DNA from: Yamagishiella unicocca
Lineage: Eukaryota; Chlorophyta; Chlorophyceae; Chlamydomonadales; Volvocaceae
Assembly: GCA_003116995.1 (NCBI GenBank)
Contig: BDSL01000020.1
Location: 248,001-312,000 of the forward strand
Length of the DNA stretch: 64,000 bases
Direction of reading: 5' to 3'
Part shown: piece after piece, positions 56,201 through 64,000 of the stretch
Position numbering within the stretch: the stretch's first letter is position 1
Layout of the letters: every line of letters begins with the position of its first letter
Notes under the pieces: generated by a model
What the model was told of the DNA's origin: nothing
What the model saw: only the letters and a program-made list of their open reading frames with translations
Database searches by the model: none
Made by a program: the position numbers and the translations under genes

Positions 56201-57663
56201 TTATGGCTAGTGGCGATACCTGCTCTCAGGCGGGCTGCTACTAAGCATACCTGAACATGGCGACCGCCCGGTTCCTCACACCAGTCCCACAGGGCGCTTC
56301 CCCACAGCATGTCCCCACAGCATTCCCCCACACCAGCCGTCCCCCCCCCCCGTCCCTTCCTCACCCTTCTTGCGCCACACCAGCCAAGAGGCGGTGCCCA
56401 TCATGACGTACAGCGCCGACCACACGGGGGCGAACAGGAAGTTCTGCTCGAGGGAATCAGGGGGGTGGGATGGAATGGTGTTATGACGTTTTACGGATGC
56501 AGGCGAAAGGGGAGAGGGCTACAGGCGGTGTGATGGCGGGGCAGAAGCCACGAAGCGTGGTGCTGTGATGGTTGCTAGTCGGCCGCGCTGCCCACTGCTG
56601 ACGAAACATTGCTGCGGGCTGCAGTGGTAATGCCCCGCGTTGGGCGTTGTGCCCGGGGTTCTGCGCCCGCGCCCACCGGCGGCGTCCACTTGGGCTTCTT
56701 GATGTTGGGGTACCTGCGGATCGCGAGAGGCACAGCAGGCGGCCAGCAACATCCCGGGACAGTTAGTCATCAAGGGCCAGCCAGCCAAGCAAACAAGACA
56801 GCTTACAAATTTGAATCTGACGAAAAAGGCTGCAAGAACAGCACCTGCAGCAGGTCGAGTTACAGGCGAGTCGGCAAATGGGTCAGGAGAGTTCGAAGGC
56901 TCTTGGGCCGCGGTAGGGACCGCGGCAGCAGAATTGGAGGGTCTTCACATCGCGGATAGCAAAGATAGATACAATACTGCGCTGGTGGATGAATGCAAAC
57001 GGCGTGTCGTTGCTTGAGCGGCGGGTTGTCCGGAAGCAGCCGGAACGCACAGATGCCCGGCTCCATGCATTTCGATGAGCGCGATATTGTGTTTTTATGA
57101 CTGCCACGTTGGCGGAATGGGCGCTGCCGGGGGCTCGGCGGTTGGTTGACGCAGGTTAACGCACTGCGAACCCGCCCTGAGAGCTTGAGCTCTTCCGCTG
57201 TGCCGAAATATACCCTCGGCGTGCGGCTGTCAAGCGCATTTGATGTTTGCGGCTGCACTGTTTGGCGCACCGTCGCTGTGCGTTACGCGTCGTGACCGCA
57301 ACTGGAGCACACGGCATCCTGCTGTACCTGGAGAACATTCGACAGTAGATCGCCGCCTGGATGGGCAATGCCTTACCATGTAAGGACATCCTTCTGGGAG
57401 GCGAAAGCCCCAACCATGCCGCCGACCAGCGGCACGCCAATCGAAACAACCTGGCAAAGGCATCGGCCAGGGCGAGGAGAAAACCATTTTAGTCAGGGAA
57501 ATGAAAGTCAGGAGGACGAGACGCCGGGAATGAACGTGGGGTTTGAGCGTCGATTGGGACCAGTTGCCACATAGTTGCCGTCGCGTTACAGAATTAACCG
57601 CGTAAAACGTTAGATGATCCACTCAGAGACTTGACAACGCACCAGCGACATAGCGTTGCCCAT
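53296..57663 (-). CDS. TSPO: TspO/MBR translocator protein with LEA-like C-terminal extension
   Basis: Ten exons in phase give 320 residues: 57663-57643, 57450-57377, 56713-56677, 56443-56365, 56091-56034, 55719-55664, 55451-55291, 54960-54825, 54024-53918, 53529-53296. TspO proteins are five-helix membrane proteins that bind tetrapyrroles and sterols in mitochondria, ER or Golgi. All five helices and landmarks are visible in residues 1-162: VVSIGVPLVGGMVG, WYPNIKKPKWTPPNFLFAPVW, ALYVMMGTASWLVWRKK, LLLNLIWNPLFFKTHK, and LMVPYLVWVSYATALNANI. Normal family length is about 160, so the rest is an extension. Residues 163-243 are Lys/Ala/Glu-rich amphipathic helix repeats (KAKEAKAAKDAGKPASSVKE type) like LEA proteins; the last exon is Ala/Pro/Thr-rich. 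If intron 7 were retained, the protein would end soon after the fifth helix. Exon 1 is only seven codons. Confidence 0.9.
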
Positions 57664-58159
57664 TCTGTTGGCTAGGTGGTGACCGTGCCGGGATGAACCG
57701 GGGGCCCAGGTGCGCTTGTAACCTTACAAACTGCTTATAAGTACGCTTTGGGATTTATGTCCAAAATTACGAGTTTGATTGGGAATAATTCAATATGCCG
57801 AAACAAGAAGGGTTTAAGGAGGCCATCATCGCATGTTGCACATGTCGTACCACCCTTCGGCAGAGCTTACACCAGTTCCAGAGTGAGTATTTCGGGAATG
57901 GCTATAGATATAAGGCCTGCACTAAGAGTGAACCACGAATGGCGGTACGACCATCGGGCCCTTGTGGCCGTTAGGTAACGGGAAGCTGAGGACAGGAGGA
58001 TCGCTCTCGCCGCTACATTCGCTCTCACCAAGATAGCGAATTAACGGCTCTTACCCAACGTCCGAGTGGCTATGACCGGGGAGGAGCCAGTCTAAGTCGG
58101 CATCATCGCGAAACCCGCCCTCCCACCCCTCACGCGATGCACCCCGCCGGCGCCCCGGG
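57664..58159. other. upstream region of TspO and 3' flank of the recombinase gene
   Basis: About 500 bases between the TspO start codon and the stop of the tyrosine recombinase frame. No gene seen. It must hold the TspO promoter and possibly one end of the recombinase-carrying element. No terminal repeat was recognised by eye. Confidence 0.4.
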
Positions 58160-59577
58160 TCATGCTGGGCCGGCGGCCCGCGGACCCTCGTGGCGGGTCG
58201 GATGGAGGTAGAGCTGCAGGGTGGCCGGTGAGCGGATCTGACCTCGGGCATGGAGATCGGGAAGGGTGGCACCCGTCGCGGCGTCGTGCTGGAGGGAGCC
58301 ACGGCGGAAGCTGTGTGCGGCTTCGCCCTCGTATAAACCCGCCGTCTGCAAATGGAGGCGCAGACGGGCGGCGATGGCGGCGGTGCTGAAGGGGCCGTCG
58401 GCGAAGGTGGTCTGCGTCCGGTCCAGTGGGCGGAATAGGTAGCGACTGGTCGGGGCTCCCAAGGAGGTCACCGCGGCGAGGTAGCGGGCGAGCGCTCGGA
58501 TGACGCAGGTGGACGCATCAGGGCCGGGAATGAGGCGGATGGGAGGGGCACGGATGGCACGATACGTCTTGGTGCCCAGCTGATCGATGCGAAGCACGAC
58601 ACCACTGGGGTAGGGATCGGCTTCAGCGGGAAGGGGTAAGGGCAAACCTCTGAAGGGCTGGCTGCCGTTGTCTGGTTCTCGGAGGTCATCGAAGGTTAGT
58701 TTGCCCCCGTCGTGGGCCCGCTTGCTAGTGTGCCAGAGTAGAATGAATAGAGCATGATCTCGCAGGTAGGCGGCGCGAGTGAGGGGTCGGGAGGCGGTGG
58801 CAGCCTGGCCGAGGAGGTAGTGGGCCAGCTGCGCCAGCTTGGCCGCGGTCAGTGGTACGGCGGCCCGCTCGGAGTGTCCGTCGCGGCTGGCGGCCACGCG
58901 GTACCCTTTGCTGTAACCCTTGACGGTAGCCGAGTCGCAGGGGTTGCCGGCCCCCGTAGCCAAAAGGTACGGACCCTGCCGACCGACCTGGGAGAAGGCA
59001 GTGGATAGGTGGGAAATCTGAGACTGCACGGTGCCCGCGCAAGGCCGACCGTCCGCGCGCAGGCGCCCCTGGTGGGCGGGGATCCACGACTCCTCCATGA
59101 ACGCCAAGATGTCGTCGGGAGTACAGCTGGTGAGGGCCCGCTCCGAGCGCTCGAGCCACGCCGACAGCTCCCGCCCAGCGGACTGGATCCGGTGCCAGGT
59201 GGCAGGCTCCCATTGCTGCTGGTGAAGGACCAGAGCGCGCGAGAGCCCCGAGTCGTATGCTCCGGCGGGAAGAGGGTTGGCTAGGGCCGGCAGAGGGGCG
59301 CTGAGCTGGCGAAGGTAGTAGCCAGCGCTGCCACCCAAGGCGGCCGGCGGGGTAACCTGTCGAGGGTCGGTCCGTCAGTTGTGGTAGTAGAAGAGGCCGG
59401 GAACAGCTTACTTACCAGAGGAGCGGCTGGGGCAGGAGGAGACGGGAGGTTCGTTGGCGCTGGCACACGCCAGAACAGGCGCATGCCCAAGGTCGCCTCG
59501 TCGCTCCATGGGAGGAGGTTCATGACGTAATATCTGTCGGAATAAATGTTTAGGGAACAGCGATGGCACGTTGGCAT
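58160..59577 (-). CDS. tyrosine recombinase of mobile-element type
   Basis: Model: 59577-59416 joined to 59356-58160 through a 59-base GT-AG intron, 452 residues. An upstream in-frame ATG at 59667 is possible. The core looks like a phage-integrase-fold recombinase. Box I reads LRDHALFILLWHTSKRAHDG with the first Arg (R267); box II is HSFRRG (H402, R405); the nucleophile is probably Y437 in LQLYLHPTR. This gives the R..H-x-x-R..Y set. An N-terminal helical SAM-like part precedes it (GRELSAWLERSERALTSC). In eukaryotes such enzymes belong to Crypton or DIRS-type elements; no reverse transcriptase or RNase H is in the window, so a Crypton-like element or a domesticated or truncated DIRS copy are the options. 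The frame is intact over more than 1.1 kb. Confidence 0.8.
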
Positions 59578-59893
59578 TGGTGCGGCGTATGATCGGAAAG
59601 GGATCGCGGTAGGCTGTGGAGCGCCGCGTTTCCCGCCCTCCCGCCCGCGGCCTGTCACTCTTTCCATTGTGCGAGACTTACCGTTCCGGCGGGATAGAGA
59701 AGCGTGGAGGTTACAGGATTGGAGCGATCCAGTCGGAACTCCGCTCTACCGCGCGGATTCGCGCCACACTAATTCAGTCTCGTACGGTTGGACGAGTGAT
59801 TCGCACTTCTGCAATCAGACTAGAATATTACACTGTCGTAAGTGTGTACAATGTACGTAAGTTAAGGAGGCTCACAGCAACCGACTAGGGACA
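59578..59893. other. upstream region of ELG2
   Basis: 316 bases between the recombinase start and the ELG2 start codon, divergent arrangement. It would hold the ELG2 promoter and 5' UTR. Nothing else supportable. Confidence 0.4.
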
Positions 59894-62800
59894 ATGGTGA
59901 CAAAAAAGTTTGTTTTAGGACTATTGCCGTTGGTTGCTGTACTTGGTCTAATACTGGTGAGTGATCAGTTGCTTGTTATGATGCATTATGTTCGGTGCTG
60001 CACGAGGCGATGGAGTAAATGGCGCCTTTTTCGCAGCATCTGCGCTCGACCAGTAGCCCAGGAAGCAGCCAACATGTACCTCGCATCCAAGCAGAAATAC
60101 AGCATGTTTTTAAAACCTCCAGAGGTGGCGCTGTCAGGAGCCTGCTCCAGGTCAGTATGATCAAACTTCAGCGCTCATTCCATTAGAGTGAGGGATAGTC
60201 CTTTGCGTCTTAGTGTATGGGCCGAAGCATCAAGGTATGTACTCCTATCTACGGCAGTCAGCGCTCCCAGCACGAATCACGACAGTGGGGCCAAGCCCCA
60301 GAATCCAGTTGCGCATACCGTGCTAAAGATCGAGTGCTGGCATGGCTCCCTGTTGGCAAGGGGCACTTGGGGAGGGGCGCTGAACGTTGAGCGTAAAGTG
60401 GCGATGCGTTATGTAATGGAATTACAGTGGCGCACGGCGCATCCAGGCGGAGAAGGGGTTGTTGGCACACGGAGACTAATTGACTCCAAACGCTGTGAAG
60501 GGAAGGCCGCGGTGCGTGGTGGGTCAGGTGGTGCCAGCATTCGGGAGAGCTCCGGCGGAGGGGGAGACGCGGGTGGGGTACGGCCGGAGGGGCGGCCAGC
60601 AGGCCCAGCTGTCCGCAGCGTGTCGAGGGGTCCAAGATCCAGACTTCCAAATGTGGGGAATTTGTTGTATGGAATTGCACCATATTGTTGCCGGCACTCG
60701 CATGGTCCACACGCCGCACGTATCAAGCTGTCGGTCAAACGTCGAGGTCTAACACGTGGATTTCAAAAAGTCGCAGCTGGCTGACGCCCCGCAGTCCACC
60801 CGAATCCAGGATCCAGGGCGTGCGATTCAAACCCTCCCCACTCCCTGCCGCGGCCATTGCCCTCGCGCTAGCGAAGCAACAGTCGGGTATCGCGCGCTGC
60901 TAAATGCGGCACGCGCGAAGAATTAAGCGAGCCCTCAGGGCCGGACTCCTCCCCAGACCCAGAACCTGTGTCCTTCAAGATCCCGTACCAACCCCCGAAA
61001 TCGCCTCCCCACCCTCCACTGGGCCGAACAGGACGCCGACAACGACGAACACGACGAGCACGTAGTCAAGGAGCTGCTCCGAAACATCAACAGGTCCAGC
61101 CTCAACCCGGTTCCGGTGCAGCCGGACGAGCGGTGCGCTCTGGCCAAGGGAGCATGGTGCATGCAGTACCTCCTGCAGGTGGGGTGGGTGGGTGGGTGGG
61201 TGTATGTGAGAGGAAGTTGGTTGGGTTTGGGGGAGGGGCGTAAAACCGGTTGACCAGCTGAGGGAAAAGGTCGGCGGGGCGCGGGACGGTCGACGAGGAC
61301 GGTCGACGAGGACGGTCGACGAGGACGGTCGGGTGAGGGCACGAGGCCGGTCGGGTGAGGGCACAAGGACGGTCGGGTGAGGGCACGAGGCCGGTCGGGT
61401 GAGGGCACGAGGACGGTCGGGTGAGGGCACGAGGACGGTCGGGTGAGGGCACGAGGACGGTCGGGTGAGGGCACAAGGACGGTCGGGTGAGGGCACGAGG
61501 CCGGTCGGGTGAGGGCACGAGGACGGTCGGGTGAGGGCACGAGGACGGTCGGGTGAGGGCAGCTTGCGGCCTTGGGTGTCGGGGTAGGTGGGGAGGGAGG
61601 AAAACGGCGTATCGAAACCGAGGGCTTGTGAGGAAAGCCCGTGGACTAGGGAGCCGATTAGGAAGTCGGTTGGTACACACGCTTGGGGATGCATGCTGAG
61701 GACTTGGTGGAGGAAACGAGAAACTAGAGGCCGAATGTCTACCCCGGCTGTGAGGCCTAAACCGAAACAAGGACCCCGCGCGGGGGCGCGGCCATGTGTT
61801 GCGAAAGCAGTTGCGGAGAGGACGTAGGGGAGGCATTGGTGCGGGACGTTCGAACAAGGAGAGTCTCCGGCCAGAGCACGTGCGTGTGTTGCCTCCGGCG
61901 CTGTTATCGTGCGTGGTGGCCGATGGGCGGTGCTGCTGCTGCGGGAATGGGCTTGAGCCAGCTTGGGTCGGTCGCGCACCCAGCCACCCACTGATCCTGG
62001 GCGCACTGCACCCCTCCCCCCATCCACGAACACTGGTTTGCCGCAAGACCCGTTGCTGAATCCCTGCCAGCGCCCCCCGCCCCGGCCCCGCGCTCCCACG
62101 CGCTCCGAAACCCGCAGCCGACGTCCCCTCGCTACCCGCCCAAGTACTACGACAAGCCCTGCCCCAACAACTGCAACGGCGTGGGCGTGTGTAACTACGA
62201 GTATGGGTTGTGTTTCTGCCCCGCCGGCTGGGGGGGCGACGACTGCAGCCAGCCCCGCAAGCGGCCCTGCCACCACATGGGGCAGGACAAGCGGGACGCG
62301 GGGTGGCACAACCTGACAGCCTGGTCGCACACGAGATGCGCGGGTGGGTGGAGCGGGCAGCTGGCGGGGTGGGTTGCTGGCTGGGTGGGGCAGCTGGGTC
62401 GAGTGGCGGTGTGGGTGGGGTGAGGAAGGATAAAGAGTCCTGAACTTCTGGGATTTGTGTTCCGAGCATGCAGGCTGGCCGGTTGGCTAGCTGGCGGGAT
62501 GGGTGGGGCGGCGGTGCAACTGAACCGCGAGGAGGCCTGCGGACATGGGCCTTATGTGCCGAAAGGGAACAGAGGGAGCCCAAGGGGCATGTGGACGTGT
62601 CCGGGGTGCGGGGTCGGGGTTGCAGATATGTGGGGTGTTGGTGCTGCTACATCCTCTGCTGCTGCCGCTCTGATGGTGAGGTCCGTCCCCTGCGCGCTCA
62701 CGCAGGCGTCTGCGACGACGACATCGCCATGTGCTACTGCCCCCCGGACACCAAGTACGGGCGAAAGGAGGCGCCGGCCGGCTCGGCGCCAGGCACGCCG

Positions 62801-64000
62801 CCGCTACAGCGCGGGCGGCCGCTGTTCATGTGCACTCCCGGAACGGTGAGCGGGGTGACGCCCCCTTCCCCAGGGCCCCTACGGGTCTCCTCCCATACCC
62901 TCCCCCAAGGCCCCTACAGCCCCTATCTCTCCCCCAACTCCCTGCGCCGGTCCGCGCTGTCCGGGCCCGTCCAGTTGGTTGGTTGTCTCGACTGTCAGGG
63001 GCTTCCGCCGTTGGGGGTTACAAATCGGCCCGTCGCGTTTCCGGGGCCGCTCTGAACTTCCCCGGGACAGCCTCGGCGGCGTCTCTTCGACATCATTTGG
63101 CCTGGGCTGGCCTCACATACACGACAACAGTCCTCAACTGCGTCCCCCCGACCCCATCGTGCGCCCTCGCATCTTTCCTCGCTTGTGTCGACTTCACCGG
63201 TTTGCTTTCCACCCCACCCCACCCCACCCCGCGCCGTGCACCGCAGGATAAGGAGGGCAAGAAGGTGGAGTGGGGCGGCACACCGTACGAGGACATGTTC
63301 GGGCCGGAGGGCTGGTGCAATGCCGATAACCCCACGTTCAAGTGCCCCTGCAGGTGCGCGATGCGTGGGGCGCGAGCGTGTGTGTGGGGGGTGTGTGGTG
63401 AAAGAAGAGGAAACCAGGGGGCGGGCGGGCGGTTGGGCAGCGCGGGGGTCGTTGTGAAACGCAGCAGTCCCCGGGCTTCTGTGGGGGCGGGAGGCCTGGC
63501 GGCCGCTGGGCGTCAGCGGCGGCGGCGGCAGCGATGAGTTGAAGGTGACAATTAGCGGCGCGGGTCGGATGCGGTGGTTGCGATGGCGCTCGTGGGGGCG
63601 GTTTGGCGGATCCTGCCTGTCGTGCAGGCCCGGTGGCGCGGGCTAGCGCCACCGCATCCACGCGGCACCCCGCTGTCGCCATCTTCAAGCTGGGGGGCTG
63701 ATGCTGCTACCGGATGTGGGCTGAGGTGCGGTATGGCACGTTCTGGGTCGTGAGTCGTTGAGAGCAGCAGAGCAACCCGGCGGGGGCCAAACCCTAGGAA
63801 GCTGCACTCATTTCCCTTGGCGCTCCACCTCCCCGCCGCCCCCCTCCACCTCCCCGCCCCCCTCCACCTCCCCGCCCCCCTCCACCTCTCCGCCCCCCTC
63901 CACCTCCCCGCCCCCCTCCACCTTCCCGCCACTTCCAGGATGGATGGCATGCAGGGCAGCTTGTGCGACCAGGCGGCCGAGGAGGTGTGCACCAACCAGT
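59894..64000 (+). CDS. EGF-module / exostosin-like gene, copy 2 (ELG2), truncated by window edge
   Basis: The N-terminal part of a paralog of ELG1. Exons: 59894-59956, a tentative 60062-60124, 61032-61178, 62118-62343, 62706-62845, 63247-63353, and 63939 to beyond 64000. It begins with a signal peptide (FVLGLLPLVAVLGLIL). Exon 3 ends with RCALAKGAWCMQYLLQ, matching the GHCPMTIGNWCGPYYTQ segment of ELG1. Exon 4 carries an EGF-like module (CPNNCNGVGVCNYEYGLC). Exon 5 has CYCPPDTKYGRKEAPAGS and exon 6 has GTPYEDMFGPEGWCNAD, both aligned to ELG1. The last visible codons (SLCDQAAEEVCTNQ) are the start of the second EGF region. The exostosin domain should follow outside the window; this is inferred from the paralog. 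Exon 2 is the least certain. Confidence 0.87.
61319..61562 (+). repeat. 22-bp minisatellite in ELG2 intron 3
   Basis: Eleven copies of a 22-base unit (GAGGMCGGTCGGGTGAGGGC plus AC), head to tail, preceded by three 13-base GACGAGGACGGTC units at 61276-61318. The array is open on the minus strand and gives false ORFs of more than 450 codons. Confidence 0.95.
61625..61722 (+). repeat. dispersed intronic repeat, copy in ELG2 intron 3
   Basis: Resembles 14646-14730 (CPSF30 intron 4): shared AAAGCCCGTGGACTAGG start and a common downstream segment around GATGCATGCTGAGGACTTGG. Related minus-strand segments in ELG1 introns 3 and 5 contain ATGCATGCTGGAGAACTG and TTGCATGCTGGAGAACTG. Confidence 0.7.
63826..63932 (+). 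repeat. 18-bp pyrimidine minisatellite before an ELG2 exon
   Basis: Five to six copies of TCCCCGCCCCCCTCCACC fill the 3' end of intron 6 right up to the acceptor at 63938, so the array serves as the polypyrimidine tract. Confidence 0.9.

Noticed and set aside
60975..62583. Minus-strand ORFs of 451 and 493 codons
   Set aside because: They run through the 22-bp minisatellite and ELG2 exons in antisense. The protein is a repeat of PSPDRPRALTR and has no signal of selection.

Overview
The window is nuclear DNA of a eukaryotic green alga, most likely a volvocine (Chlamydomonas/Volvox relatives). It is GC-rich, has strong G/C third-position bias, and its genes carry many short to medium GT-AG introns. 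Ala/Gly/Pro-rich low-complexity exons, abundant minisatellites in introns and TGTAA-type polyadenylation signals fit the same group. No gene is prokaryotic in style. I built gene models by hand from homology-like motifs, splice sites and reading-frame phase; exon coordinates are given in each entry.

Layout, left to right. 170-484 (-): start of a possible secreted protein. 1115-10485 (+): a ~1.4 kb-residue low-complexity protein with an MGCLC acylation-type N-terminus and a compact C-terminal domain I do not recognise. 13189-18635 (+): CPSF30, the three-zinc-finger polyadenylation factor. 20916-28965 (+): an 18-exon plastid-type Rieske oxygenase with an unusual membrane-anchored N-terminal part. 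31582-34965 (-): a LURP-one/tubby-C2-like protein. 35453-35523 (-): tRNA-His(GUG). 37488-48278 (-): a 17-exon secreted or Golgi exostosin (GT47) protein with EGF-like modules (called ELG1 here). 48731-51612 (+): the spliceosome factor CWC15, divergent from ELG1. 53296-57663 (-): a TspO/MBR translocator protein with a long LEA-like tail. 58160-59577 (-): a tyrosine recombinase of mobile-element type. 59894 to the right edge (+): a second, paralogous EGF/exostosin gene (ELG2), cut off by the window end.

The genes do not form an operon-like pathway. Links that can be seen are ELG1/ELG2 paralogy (three consecutive exons of identical length), two mRNA-processing factors (CPSF30, CWC15), and two plastid or tetrapyrrole-related candidates (Rieske oxygenase, TspO).

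The most unusual signal is in the introns. A short motif of the type GAGRRAAACCCG recurs just inside 5' intron ends and its reverse complement recurs just upstream of 3' splice sites, in several unrelated genes on both strands. Some copies belong to longer dispersed repeats. This suggests an introner-like or MITE-like intron-borne repeat family.
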